Position numbers and translations under genes: made by a program. DNA of 64,000 nt from Pseudomonas fluorescens (GTDB lineage Bacteria; Pseudomonadota; Gammaproteobacteria; Pseudomonadales; Pseudomonadaceae), in the NCBI RefSeq assembly GCF_001623525.1, contig NZ_CP015225.1:6398501-6462500 (forward strand). Direction: 5' to 3'. Shown in pieces: positions 36,203 through 44,631 of this stretch. The notes beneath the pieces are model-generated. The model saw only the letters and a program-made list of their open reading frames with translations. It did no database searches and was not told the origin of the DNA. Every line of letters begins with the position of its first letter. Within the stretch, counting starts at the first letter, position 1.

Positions 36203-37630
36203 TTAAAGGGAATTCAGGAAGGCCAGCAACGCAGTGCGCTGCTCGGCATTGAACGCTAAAACCTGACGCTGCGCCGCTTGTGCTTCGCCGCCATGCCACA
36301 GCACGGCTTCGAGCAGGTTGCGGGCCCGGCCGTCATGCAGGAACTGGGTGTGGCCGTTGACGGTTTCGGTCAGGCCGATGCCCCACAGCGGCGGGGTTCG
36401 CCAGTCACGGCCGCTGGCCTTGAATTCGCTGCGGTTGTCCGCCAGGCCTTCGCCCATGTCGTGCAACAGCAGGTCGGTGTAAGGGCGGATGACCTGGTTC
36501 GCCAACTCCGGTTCGGCGGCGTTGGCGGAGGTGGTGTATTTCGGGGTGTGGCAGGACTGGCAACCGGCCTGGAAGAACAGATTCTTGCCCGCCAGCACCT
36601 GGGGTGAATTCACCTCGCGCCGGGCCGGTACGGCGAGGTTGCGGCTATAGAACAGCACCAGTCGCAGGATGTTGTCGCTGACTTCCGGTTCGCCATCGGG
36701 GCCGTTGCCGCTGGGCGCACGCTTGCAGTCGGCCTGGGTCTGGGTGCAGTCGTCGAAGGGTCGCAGGCTTGTCGTCAGGCCCATGTCGCCGGAGAACGCG
36801 TGGACGTTCTGCTGGTTGAGGTTGGGCTGTCCGGCCTTCCAGCCGAACCTTCCCAGGACGGTTTTTTGCTGGGCATCGTCCCAGACCTCGTTGGGACGCC
36901 CGGCGATGCCGTTTTTCTCCCGGGCCTGGGCTTCGGCGTTTGCGAGGATGGCTTCGTCGGGGATCGCCTCAAGCAGTCCCAGGCCGATCATCGGCGGGGC
37001 GACGCGGGCGGAAAAACGCGTGTCCGGGTGCATCGGCCCATAGGCCAGTTGGGTAATCTGCAGGTCCGGCTTGCGTAGTTCCACCACGGTGCCGTCCTTG
37101 AAACGCACGGGGACCGGCGTGTAATCGACCCGCACCTTGCCTTCGGGGGCGACGCCGGGCACGGACATGTCCTGTAATTGCCCGCCGTAAACCGGTTCCG
37201 GCACGACGCCCAATTGTTCGATGACCTTGGCGTATGGCGGTGTGTCGGGGATCGACAGGCGTACCAGCATCGATACCGCGGTGGTCGCGTCCGGCGCAGG
37301 TGGGTGGCCGCGGCCGTCCTTGATGTGGCAGTTCTGGCAGGCGTTGGTGTTGAACAAGGGCCCGAGGCCGTCGCGAGCGGTGGTGGTCGAGGGGGCGATC
37401 ACCCAGGGGCTGCGGAAGAAACTGTTGCCGACGCTGAAATCCACGCGCCGTGAGGGCGGCAGGTTGGCCGAGGGCAGGGAAAAGGCGTTCTGGTCCGTCT
37501 TGCGTACTGTCGCGGCGCCACCGGAACGGGCTTCACCCGGCTCGGCCTGGGTAAAGCGCGGGGCATCATCGCAGGCGCTCAGGCCCAGGGCCATGAACAG
37601 CGCACATAAACGAAGAGGCAACGACGGCAT
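36203..37630 (-). CDS. Di-heme cytochrome c (thiol oxidoreductase-like, DUF1111 family) lipoprotein
   Basis: 475 residues with lipobox GLSAC (Cys20) and two c-type heme motifs CQNCH (N-terminal third) and CQSCH (central to C-terminal). Related to the di-heme oxidoreductases linked with imelysins; presumed periplasmic, anchored to a membrane. First gene of the three-gene operon with imelysin and DUF1513. A weak Fur-box-like sequence lies 59-77 bp upstream (37689-37707, about 11 of 19). Confidence 0.88.
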   Translation of the reverse strand: MPSLPLRLCALFMALGLSACDDAPRFTQAEPGEARSGGAATVRKTDQNAFSLPSANLPPSRRVDFSVGNSFFRSPWVIAPSTTTARDGLGPLFNTNACQNCHIKDGRGHPPAPDATTAVSMLVRLSIPDTPPYAKVIEQLGVVPEPVYGGQLQDMSVPGVAPEGKVRVDYTPVPVRFKDGTVVELRKPDLQITQLAYGPMHPDTRFSARVAPPMIGLGLLEAIPDEAILANAEAQAREKNGIAGRPNEVWDDAQQKTVLGRFGWKAGQPNLNQQNVHAFSGDMGLTTSLRPFDDCTQTQADCKRAPSGNGPDGEPEVSDNILRLVLFYSRNLAVPARREVNSPQVLAGKNLFFQAGCQSCHTPKYTTSANAAEPELANQVIRPYTDLLLHDMGEGLADNRSEFKASGRDWRTPPLWGIGLTETVNGHTQFLHDGRARNLLEAVLWHGGEAQAAQRQVLAFNAEQRTALLAFLNSL

Positions 37631-37771
37631 CGGGCGTCCTGGGAGATGAGTGAAAACGAGGGCGCAAAGTCTAACAGGGCGGGGCTGTTTGAATAAGAGG
37701 AATTATCGTTTGGTTGAGGGGGTCGCGCTTGCCTGGCGGCAACACTGCTCACTCAGGCTTGCTCGATTCCC

Positions 37772-37865
37772 TGTGGCGAGGGAGCTTGCTCCCGCTCGGT
37801 TGCGCAGCAACCGCAAAATCTTGGGGCCGCTTCGCAGCCCAGCGGGAGCAAGCTCCCTCGCCACA
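37772..37865. repeat. REPIN, 94 bp, identical to the copy at 39940-40033
   Basis: Inverted arms TGTGGCGAGGGAGCTTGCTC and complement with the spacer CGGTTGCGCAGCAACCG. Comparison by eye shows all 94 bases equal to the element 2.1 kb away. The rest of the 283-bp gap 37631-37913 shows no gene. Confidence 0.88.
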
Positions 37866-37913
37866 GGGTGCAGCGTTGCCCTGGAGTCAACGGATCAACT
37901 GTTCATTTGCAGG

Positions 37914-39254
37914 TTACGGCTGGACGACCGCCCCCGGCACCAACGGCAACTCCAGCGTCGCGATGAACCCGCCGCCAGGATGATTGCCCAGCACCAGCGT
38001 GCCGCCGTGGCGTTCGGCGGCACGGCGCGCGATGGCCAGGCCCAGGCCATGGCCGGCGGCGGTCTGGCCGGGCGCGCGGTAGAACGGCTCGCCCAATTGT
38101 CCCAGGTGTTCGGCATCCACGCCTGGCCCGTGGTCGCGCACGCTGATCAGGATCCGTTCACCCTGGCGCATCGCGTGCATCTCGATCGATTGCCCGGCCG
38201 GATTGAAGCGCTGGGCGTTGCGCAGCAGGTTGTCCACTGCTCGCTCGATCATGGTCGGCCAGCCCTTGAGGGTCAGGTCCGCCTCGGTTTCGAGCTGCAC
38301 GGTTTGTTCCGGTGAGGCCAGTTGCGCATCTTTTTGCAGGGTGACCAGCAAACCGTTGAGTTCCACCTCTTCGGCGCTGGCGTTGTCGGCATCGACCCGG
38401 GCCAACACCAGGATTTCACTGATCAGCGCTTCCAGGCGATCGCATTCGCGGGTCAGGCGTGGCCAGAGCCTTTCACGCTCCTCGGGGCTGGCCCGTTCAG
38501 CCAAGGCCAAGGCAATGCGCAGCCGGGCCAGGGGCGAGCGCAGTTCGTGGGACACGTCGCGCAGCAGTTGTCGCTGGCTGGTGATCAAGCTTTGCAGGCG
38601 CGCACCCATGCGGTTGAAGTCAGTGGCCAGTACGCCGAACTCATCTCGCCGGTTGGCCAGCTTGGCGAGGCTGTTCTGCTGATAGGCGGCCTGGCCCAAG
38701 TCATGCACCGCGCCACGCAGGCGACTCAGCGGGCGAGTGATGGAAAGCGTCACCAACAGGCTGAACAAGGTCAGCACCACCAGCGCGATCCCCAGCGCAC
38801 TGAGGGGCCAGAGCAGGCTGTCGCGGTGCCAGGCGTCCAGTTCGGGATGGGGGATGCGGTAGATGAACAGATACGTGTCGCCGGTTTTGGCGCTGGTGAA
38901 TTCGTCGGTCAGTCGCCGCCAGGGTAGGCGTCGCTCGTTGTTGTTCTGCCGAGCCTCGAAGGCCGCGGCGCGATGTGGGAAGGTGCCGCGCACCACCGGG
39001 TCGCCGCTTTCATTGAACACTTGGACGTCGATGTGATACTGACGCTTGCGCTGTTGCAGGATGTCCTGCGCGGCGTCCTCGCCCTGGCTTTCGTAGGTTT
39101 GTGTCCACTCTTCGGGCAGGGTGTTGAGACCCGGATGGCGGCTGAGGATCCAGGCGTCCTGATTGAGCATGTGGCCCATCAGGAGCGAAAGTCCTGCAAC
39201 CAGAGCGATGGCCAGCCAGAAACTGGCCAGGATGCGCCAGAACAATGAACGCAC
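37914..39254 (-). CDS. cpxA: Sensor histidine kinase, CpxA-like
   Basis: 446 residues: two membrane helices (about 5-25 and 155-178) flanking a periplasmic domain, HAMP, HisKA with DVSHELRSPL and HATPase with NLLRNAQ, GPGVD and GHGLGLAI. Paired with the CpxR-like regulator and the spy-like gene just upstream, so it belongs to the Cpx envelope-stress system. I chose the GTG at 39254 (RSLFWRILASF) because CGAGG lies nine bases upstream; earlier starts have no site. A hairpin separates it from spy and may lower its expression. Confidence 0.9.
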   Translation of the reverse strand: MRSLFWRILASFWLAIALVAGLSLLMGHMLNQDAWILSRHPGLNTLPEEWTQTYESQGEDAAQDILQQRKRQYHIDVQVFNESGDPVVRGTFPHRAAAFEARQNNNERRLPWRRLTDEFTSAKTGDTYLFIYRIPHPELDAWHRDSLLWPLSALGIALVVLTLFSLLVTLSITRPLSRLRGAVHDLGQAAYQQNSLAKLANRRDEFGVLATDFNRMGARLQSLITSQRQLLRDVSHELRSPLARLRIALALAERASPEERERLWPRLTRECDRLEALISEILVLARVDADNASAEEVELNGLLVTLQKDAQLASPEQTVQLETEADLTLKGWPTMIERAVDNLLRNAQRFNPAGQSIEMHAMRQGERILISVRDHGPGVDAEHLGQLGEPFYRAPGQTAAGHGLGLAIARRAAERHGGTLVLGNHPGGGFIATLELPLVPGAVVQP

Positions 39255-39277
39255 GGTAAATCCTCGAAAACAAAGAA

Positions 39278-39304
39278 AGCCCAACGGCGACTTGCCGTTG
39301 GGCT
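39278..39304 (-). terminator. Hairpin between spy and cpxA (possible attenuator)
   Basis: On the minus strand the stem AGCCCAACGGC/GCCGTTGGGCT is followed by TTCTTTGTTTT. It lies 17 bp past the spy stop and 24 bp before the cpxA start, so it would terminate part of the transcripts entering cpxA. Confidence 0.7.
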
Positions 39305-39320
39305 GGGGGGCTTCAGTGCA

Positions 39321-39758
39321 TTATTGCGCTTTTTGCGGCTGTTGCGCTTTCCAGGCCTTGAACTCAGCCCACTCGGCGCGACGCTCGGCCTGTTTCTTCT
39401 GGATCGCGTCGAACTCTTTCTGCTGCTCAGGCTTCAACAGCCCGCGGATCTGGGCATCGATCTTCTGATGCCGGGCGTCCATTTCGTCTTGCATGGCTTT
39501 CTGGTCGGCTGGCGACAGCTTGGCCAGGTACTTGTCTACCAGTTCGCGTTGTTCGTGGCGCTGTTCGCCCATGATCCGGCGAATTTGCTGGCGCTGTTCG
39601 CGGCTCAGGTCCAGATCGCTGAAGGGACCTTTGTCATGCATCATGCCGCCGTGGCGCGGGCCATCCATCGGACCCATCGGGCCGGCGTCTCCAGGCATGG
39701 CCATGGCGACGGTCGGCAGGGCAGCAGCGAACATCAGAGCGATAAGGGTCTTGCGCAT
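39321..39758 (-). CDS. spy: Spy/CpxP-family periplasmic chaperone
   Basis: 145 residues: signal peptide (MRKTLIALMFAAALPTVAMA), Met/Gly-rich N-terminal segment after cleavage, and a helical domain with two LTxxQ-like motifs (LSREQRQQI and LKPEQQKEF), the family hallmark. CpxP binds CpxA to keep it quiet; Spy is an ATP-independent chaperone. Lies between cpxR and cpxA and has its own upstream region with a CpxR-like site, indicating stress induction and feedback. Confidence 0.88.
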   Translation of the reverse strand: MRKTLIALMFAAALPTVAMAMPGDAGPMGPMDGPRHGGMMHDKGPFSDLDLSREQRQQIRRIMGEQRHEQRELVDKYLAKLSPADQKAMQDEMDARHQKIDAQIRGLLKPEQQKEFDAIQKKQAERRAEWAEFKAWKAQQPQKAQ

Positions 39759-39840
39759 GGTGTGTCTCCTTGTCTCATTCCCGGTCAGTTCCGGATGAGT
39801 GCAGATTACGGAGATCAAGGTCAGCGGCGGTCAGGGGTGG

Positions 39841-39856
39841 GTAAAGCTTGGGTAAA
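39841..39856. promoter_or_regulatory. CpxR-like box upstream of spy
   Basis: GTAAA-GCTTGG-GTAAA: two perfect GTAAA half-sites in tandem, six bases apart (consensus GTAAA-N5 with small variation). It lies 83 bp upstream of the spy start in the 336-bp gap 39759-40094, which otherwise holds only a REPIN. Confidence 0.6.
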
Positions 39857-39939
39857 GAGGTTTTGGTACGGACCTGACAAACAGCCTGCACAAAACCCCG
39901 TGGGGCATGCAATGGGAAGGAGGAGGGCTCTTGGTTCAT

Positions 39940-40033
39940 TGTGGCGAGGGAGCTTGCTCCCGCTCGGTTGCGCAGCAACCGCAAAATCTTGGGGCCGCTT
40001 CGCAGCCCAGCGGGAGCAAGCTCCCTCGCCACA
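39940..40033. repeat. REPIN, 94 bp, identical to the copy at 37772-37865
   Basis: Same 94 bases as the element on the other side of the spy-cpxA pair, in the same orientation. It lies between cpxR and spy. Confidence 0.88.
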
Positions 40034-40094
40034 AAAGCCTCCAGGGGCTGTAATAGCAATTACAGTCTCTAGGGCGTAATAGCAGCCACAACCT

Positions 40095-40772
40095 TTAGAG
40101 GCTGTAGTAATAGCCACGGCTACGCAGCGCTACGATGCGCGGGCGGCCGTCGGGGTGGGGACCGATCTTCTTGCGCAGGTTGCTCACGTGCATATCGAGG
40201 CTGCGGTCGTACAGGGTCAGCTTGCGGCCCAGGGCGATCTGCGCCAGTTCCTGCTTGTCCAGCGGCTCGCCTGGCTGCTTGAGCAACGCTTCGAGCAGGC
40301 GGCTTTCGGAAATGGTGAGGGCCTGTTCCTGTTCATCGATGCTGACCACGCCACGCACCGGGCTGAAAGTCAGGTCACCCAGTTCGATCTGGGTGGACAC
40401 GGCCGTCGGGTGGCTGCGCCGTAGCACGGCGCGCAGGCGGGCGGTCAGTTCGCGTGGGTCGCAGGGCTTGGCCAGGTAATCATCGGCGCCCAGTTCCAGG
40501 CCGAGGATACGGTCCAGCGGTTCACCCCGGGCCGACAGCATCAGCACCGGCAGCTCCGGGTGATCGCTGCGCAATTGCTTGAGCAGTTCCAGGCCACTGC
40601 CGTCGGGCAGCATCACGTCCAGTACCACGGCTGCCGGGGCGGTTTCGGCCAGGGCCTTGCGGGCACTTTGGCCATCGTGACAGGCCCGGACCTGAAAACC
40701 TTCCTGGCTCAACCAGCTAACGAGGAGCTCGCACAGCTCCTGGTCATCGTCTATCAGTAACAGCTCGCTCAT
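40095..40772 (-). CDS. cpxR: Response regulator, CpxR-like (OmpR family)
   Basis: 225 residues: receiver with acidic pocket D8-D10 and phospho-acceptor D52 (VVLDVMLPDGSG), conserved K in YLAKPC, and winged helix ending in IVALRSRGYYYSL. The DMHVSNLRKKIGP segment is typical of CpxR. Begins seven bases after the stop of the upstream coiled-coil gene, so the two are cotranscribed. Cognate kinase is cpxA, separated from it by spy. Confidence 0.92.
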   Translation of the reverse strand: MSELLLIDDDQELCELLVSWLSQEGFQVRACHDGQSARKALAETAPAAVVLDVMLPDGSGLELLKQLRSDHPELPVLMLSARGEPLDRILGLELGADDYLAKPCDPRELTARLRAVLRRSHPTAVSTQIELGDLTFSPVRGVVSIDEQEQALTISESRLLEALLKQPGEPLDKQELAQIALGRKLTLYDRSLDMHVSNLRKKIGPHPDGRPRIVALRSRGYYYSL

Positions 40773-40779
40773 GACTCAC

Positions 40780-41190
40780 TCAATTTAGCCATTGCCGACG
40801 TTGTCTACGTCCACCGCTGGCAAAGATACCGCACAGCAGGGCCAATAGCGCTACCCCGGCACCGATGACAAACCATTGCTGTTGATCGGTCAACAGGCGT
40901 GGCAGGGGGCTGGCCTGGGCTTCCTTGAGTTGCAGCTTCAGGCGCTGGTTCTCCTGGCGCAACCGGGCCAGCAATGCGCTCTCGCGTTCGCTGTCAGCGT
41001 TTTGCAACTGCTTGCTCAGTTCTTCGCGCTGGCGTTCGCTGTCTTTCAAGCGTTGCTGCAGTTCGGCGATCTGGCTGCCGGCACTCAGGGACAAAGGCGT
41101 CGAATGACTGCCCTCGGTGTTCTCCTCGCCATGGGCGGGTGCCCCGATCGCCAACGTGACCAATAACAGGCACAACGGACCTTTGCGCAT
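40780..41190 (-). CDS. Periplasmic coiled-coil protein with C-terminal membrane anchor
   Basis: 136 residues: signal peptide (about 1-20), a coiled coil of about 55 residues (QIAELQQRLKDSERQREELS...), a membrane helix near 108-126 and a short basic cytoplasmic tail (GGRRQRRQWLN). This is the arrangement of SH3/YgiM-like envelope proteins, but without an SH3 domain. Relatives in Pseudomonas are often misannotated as translation initiation factor 2. Good AGGAG before the ATG at 41190. Immediately upstream of cpxR; function unknown, envelope sensing is a guess. Confidence 0.78.
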   Translation of the reverse strand: MRKGPLCLLLVTLAIGAPAHGEENTEGSHSTPLSLSAGSQIAELQQRLKDSERQREELSKQLQNADSERESALLARLRQENQRLKLQLKEAQASPLPRLLTDQQQWFVIGAGVALLALLCGIFASGGRRQRRQWLN

Positions 41191-41297
41191 TGCAACTCCT
41201 GAATTCCAATCGAGATTAGACAGGTTGTCGGCAGGCAAACGAGAACAATGAGCAATTGAACGCAATGAGCCGCGAAGGCTCATCGCGCCAGGGGCAT

Positions 41298-41597
41298 TTA
41301 CGGCATGACTTGCTTGAATGGCTTGACCACGACATTGGCATAGACGCCGGCCGCAACGAACGGATCGGCCTCGGCCCATTGCTGCGCAGCGGACAGCGAG
41401 TCGAATTCGACCACCATCAGGCTGCCACTGAAGCCCGCGGCGCCCGGGTCATTGCTGTCCACCGCCGGATGCGGTCCAGCCAGCACTACGCGGCCTTCGT
41501 CCTGGAGTTTTTGCAGGCGCTCCAGGTGCGCGGGACGAGCGGCCTGGCGTTTTTCCAGGGAGTTGGCGACGTCGGTAGCAATGATTGCGTAGAGCAT
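41298..41597 (-). CDS. YciI family protein
   Basis: 99-residue small ferredoxin-like alpha/beta-barrel protein. The MLYAIIATD start, the conserved H36-x... GP pattern (LAGPHPAVD) and the [18 protein letters not shown] segment identify it. Related to muconolactone isomerase and dehydrochlorinase folds; physiological substrate unknown. Starts one base past the yciB stop, so these two are in one operon. Confidence 0.9.
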   Translation of the reverse strand: MLYAIIATDVANSLEKRQAARPAHLERLQKLQDEGRVVLAGPHPAVDSNDPGAAGFSGSLMVVEFDSLSAAQQWAEADPFVAAGVYANVVVKPFKQVMP

Positions 41598-41598
41598 G

Positions 41599-42195
41599 TC
41601 AGTCCTCGGTTTTTGGCGTAGTGGGGTCGGCATCATGCAGATGACGGGACAGGTAGATACCCTGGCCAATCAGGAACAACAGCGTCAAGCCCAGGCTACC
41701 GAAGACCTTGAAGTCGACCCAGTAGTCCTGGAACGTGAACGCAACAAACAGGTTGGCGGCGCCGCAGAACAGGAAGAACGCGATCCAGGCGATGTTCAGC
41801 CGGGTCCAGATCAGTTCTGGCAGGTTGATGGCATGGCCCATGATGCGCTTGATCAGCAAGCGGTCACCGACAAAGTGGCTGCCGATGAAGGCGAGGGCGA
41901 ACAACCAGTTGACCACCGGGGCCTTCCATTTGAGGAAGGTTTCGCTGTGGAACGCCAGGGTCAGGCTGCCGAACACGAGGCAGGCGATCAGGGTCAGCCA
42001 CTGGCTCTTCTCCAGCTTGCGCTGGGACACGAACAATGCGCCGTAGACCACCAGGGAACTGATGATCAGCACTGCGGTGGCGCTGTAAATACCGCCTACA
42101 GTCAAGGAATGACCGGCGAAGTCGACGGCCCGGGGATCAAGTTTGTAGACGATGAAAAACAGCAGGAGCGGGATGAAGTCGATGAATTGTTTCAC
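41599..42195 (-). CDS. yciB: Inner membrane-spanning protein YciB (septation protein A homologue)
   Basis: 198 residues and five membrane helices. The family signature [20 protein letters not shown] and the C-terminal [18 protein letters not shown] are intact. In E. coli YciB interacts with division and elongation proteins and affects envelope integrity. The start is GTG at 42195 (KQFIDF), matching the family start; no clear Shine-Dalgarno. Divergent from the PHP-domain gene. Confidence 0.93.
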   Translation of the reverse strand: MKQFIDFIPLLLFFIVYKLDPRAVDFAGHSLTVGGIYSATAVLIISSLVVYGALFVSQRKLEKSQWLTLIACLVFGSLTLAFHSETFLKWKAPVVNWLFALAFIGSHFVGDRLLIKRIMGHAINLPELIWTRLNIAWIAFFLFCGAANLFVAFTFQDYWVDFKVFGSLGLTLLFLIGQGIYLSRHLHDADPTTPKTED

Positions 42196-42282
42196 AGTGG
42201 CAGCCAGAAGCAGGATGTGGCGGCATAATAACAAACATCCTTGGCCGCGATAGGGCCAGCTGATTTGAGGTAACAAACTCTC

Positions 42283-43146
42283 GTGAATGTTGATTTGCAC
42301 TGCCATAGCACGGCCTCCGATGGCGCCCTGGCGCCTGCGGTTCTGGTGGCGCGGGCGTTCGAGCACGGCGTGCGAGTCCTGGCCCTGACCGATCACGACA
42401 CCCTCGAAGGCCTCGACGAGGCCCGCAGCGCCGCCACGGCACTGGGCATGCAACTGGTCAATGGGGTCGAGTTGTCCTGTACCTGGGGCGGGGCGACCAT
42501 CCATGTGCTGGGCTATGGTTTCGATGTGAATGCGCCCGCGTTGGTCCAGGCCATCGCGCAGTTGCGCGACGGGCGCTGGCTGCGTTCCGAAGAGATCAGC
42601 CGCAAGCTGGCCCTCAAGGGCATGCCCGGTGCGCTGGACGGCGCCCGGCAGATCCAGCAGGAACTGGGCGACAGCGGCAACGCACCGGCCCGGCCACACT
42701 TTGCCGACTGGATGGTGCGCGAGGGGTTCGTCAAGGACCGCGCCGAAGCGTTCCGCAAATGGCTGGGGGCCGGCAAGCTGGGGGATGTCAAGCAGCACTG
42801 GCCGACGCTGGAAGAAACCGTCCAGACCCTGCGGGCCGCTGGCGCCTGGGTCAGCCTGGCACATCCATGGCATTATGATTTCACTCGCAGCAAGCGCCGT
42901 CGCCTGGTCGCCGACTATATTCAAGCGGGGGGCCATGCCATTGAGGTGGTCAACGGCCATCAGCCTGCCGAGCAGGTCGGCAGCCTGGCGATCCTGGCCC
43001 GTGAGTTCGGCCTGCTGGTCACCGCCGGCAGTGATTTCCATGGCCCTGGGGGCTGGTCCGAGATTGGCGAATACCGCCCGTTGCCGGAAGATCTGCCACC
43101 ACTATGGTGTAGATTCAAACATGATCCCGTTACCGCCGCCGTCTGA
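42283..43146 (+). CDS. PHP-domain phosphoesterase (RNase AM/YciV family)
   Basis: 287 residues. N-terminal metal-binding [17 protein letters not shown] near residue 36, the GVELSC motif, AHPWHYD and C-terminal GSDFHGP give the complete PHP trinuclear-site ligand set. E. coli YciV (RNase AM) removes nucleotides 5'-3' from RNA and pAp; activity here is by family. Starts with GTG at 42283, GAGG upstream. Followed by yciO with a small overlap, as in enterobacteria. Confidence 0.9.
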   Translation: MNVDLHCHSTASDGALAPAVLVARAFEHGVRVLALTDHDTLEGLDEARSAATALGMQLVNGVELSCTWGGATIHVLGYGFDVNAPALVQAIAQLRDGRWLRSEEISRKLALKGMPGALDGARQIQQELGDSGNAPARPHFADWMVREGFVKDRAEAFRKWLGAGKLGDVKQHWPTLEETVQTLRAAGAWVSLAHPWHYDFTRSKRRRLVADYIQAGGHAIEVVNGHQPAEQVGSLAILAREFGLLVTAGSDFHGPGGWSEIGEYRPLPEDLPPLWCRFKHDPVTAAV

Positions 43147-43159
43147 ACAGGTAGAACAC

Positions 43160-43789
43160 GTGAGTCAATTTTTCCAGATTCATCCGGAAAACCCGCAAGC
43201 GCGCCTGATCAAACAGGCCGTGGAGATTATTCGTAGCGGTGGCGTGGTGGTCTATCCCACCGACTCGTCCTATGCCATCGGTTGCCAGATCGGCGACAAG
43301 AATGCCGTGGAGCGTGTCAGACGCCTGCGTCAACTGGATGACAAGCACAACTTCGCGCTCATCTGCAGCGACCTGTCGCAGTTGGGCCTGTTCGCCAAGA
43401 TCGACACCGGCACCTTCCGCCTGCTCAAGGCGCATTTGCCGGGGCCATACACCTTTATTCTCAATGCTACGCGGGAAGTCCCGCGGCTGTTGCTGCACCC
43501 GAAAAAGCGCACCATCGGCCTGCGGGTGCCAAGCCATCCCATTGCCCTGGCGCTGCTGGCGGAACTGGGTGAGCCGCTGATGAGCGTGACGCTGATCATG
43601 CCCGGCGAGACCGATCCATTGACCGATCCCTATGAGATGCGCCAGATCCTCGAGCATCAGGTGGACCTGATCATCGACGGCGGTTTCGGCGGCATGTCGG
43701 CGTCCACGGTGATCAACCTGGCCGATGGCGAGCCCCAGGTGGTGCGCGTCGGTTGTGGCGATCCGACGCCGTTCATGGTCGAGGCCTGA
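43160..43789 (+). CDS. yciO: YciO/Sua5/YrdC family protein
   Basis: 209 residues of the YrdC-like fold. The SQFFQIHPENPQARLI start matches E. coli YciO closely, followed by VVVYPTDSSYAIGC and the LPGPYTFIL segment. YrdC/Sua5 make threonylcarbamoyl-AMP; YciO lacks some of their conserved residues and has weak or unknown activity. Starts GTG at 43160, 14 bases after the preceding stop, with AGGTA upstream; ends right at scpA. Confidence 0.92.
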   Translation: MSQFFQIHPENPQARLIKQAVEIIRSGGVVVYPTDSSYAIGCQIGDKNAVERVRRLRQLDDKHNFALICSDLSQLGLFAKIDTGTFRLLKAHLPGPYTFILNATREVPRLLLHPKKRTIGLRVPSHPIALALLAELGEPLMSVTLIMPGETDPLTDPYEMRQILEHQVDLIIDGGFGGMSASTVINLADGEPQVVRVGCGDPTPFMVEA

Positions 43790-44620
43790 ATGTCCGCCGT
43801 GGAAACCGCCGTGGAGCGTACAGACAGCCAGGCCGGCGCGCAGCAGGAGCTGCCGTTCGCCATGGTCTATGGCCAGGCGGTCATGGAAATGCCCCTGGAC
43901 CTGTACATTCCGCCGGATGCGCTGGAAGTGTTCCTCGAAGCCTTCGAGGGCCCGCTTGACTTGCTGCTGTACCTGATTCGCAAACAGAACATCAACATCC
44001 TCGACATCCCCGTGGCGGAAATCACCCGCCAGTACATGGGCTACGTCGAGTTGATGCAGTCGGTGCGCCTGGAACTGGCGGCCGAGTACCTGGTGATGGC
44101 CGCCATGCTGGCCGAGATCAAGTCGCGGATGCTGCTGCCGCGCTCGGCTGAGGTCGAAGCGGAAGAGGACGACCCGCGGGCCGAACTGATCCGTCGTTTG
44201 CAGGAGTACGAACGCTTCAAGGTCGCAGCCGAAGGCCTCGATGGTTTGAACCGGGTCGGGCGCGATGTGGTGGTGCCCAAACTCGATGCCCCCGAGGCGC
44301 GGGCGCGCAAGTTGCTGCCGGATGTGAGCCTGGAAGAGTTGCTGATGTCCATGGCTGAGGTCCTGCGCCGGGGCGATATGTTTGAAAGTCATCAGGTCAG
44401 CCGCGAAGCGCTGTCCACCCGCGAGCGCATGAGCGATGTGCTGGAGCGGCTCAAGGGCGGCGGTTTTGTGCCGTTCGTCGAGCTGTTCACCGCCGAGGAA
44501 GGGCGCCTGGGGGTCGTTGTGACGTTTATGGCGGTCTTGGAATTGGTCAAGGAATCCTTGGTCGAGCTGGTACAGAATGAGCCGTTCGCAGCGATCCATG
44601 TGCGGGCACGAGCCGAATAA
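43790..44620 (+). CDS. scpA: Segregation and condensation protein A
   Basis: 276-residue kleisin subunit of the Smc-ScpAB condensin. N-terminal EVFLEAFEGPLDLLLYLIRKQ motif after a 45-residue lineage extension, central acidic EEEDDPRAELIRRL and C-terminal winged helix. The ATG directly follows the yciO stop. The smc gene is not in this window. Cotranscribed with scpB 11 bp downstream. Confidence 0.94.
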   Translation: MSAVETAVERTDSQAGAQQELPFAMVYGQAVMEMPLDLYIPPDALEVFLEAFEGPLDLLLYLIRKQNINILDIPVAEITRQYMGYVELMQSVRLELAAEYLVMAAMLAEIKSRMLLPRSAEVEAEEDDPRAELIRRLQEYERFKVAAEGLDGLNRVGRDVVVPKLDAPEARARKLLPDVSLEELLMSMAEVLRRGDMFESHQVSREALSTRERMSDVLERLKGGGFVPFVELFTAEEGRLGVVVTFMAVLELVKESLVELVQNEPFAAIHVRARAE

Positions 44621-44631
44621 CGAGCAAATCA

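Noticed and set aside
41599..43041. 480-codon minus-strand frame that would extend yciB upstream
   Set aside because: Residues before the GTG at 42195 are antisense to the PHP-domain gene; yciB homologues begin at KQFIDF.
42530..43789. 419-codon frame covering the PHP-domain gene and yciO
   Set aside because: The second half is the real yciO, starting at GTG 43160. The first half is out-of-frame reading of the PHP gene and no fusion is needed.
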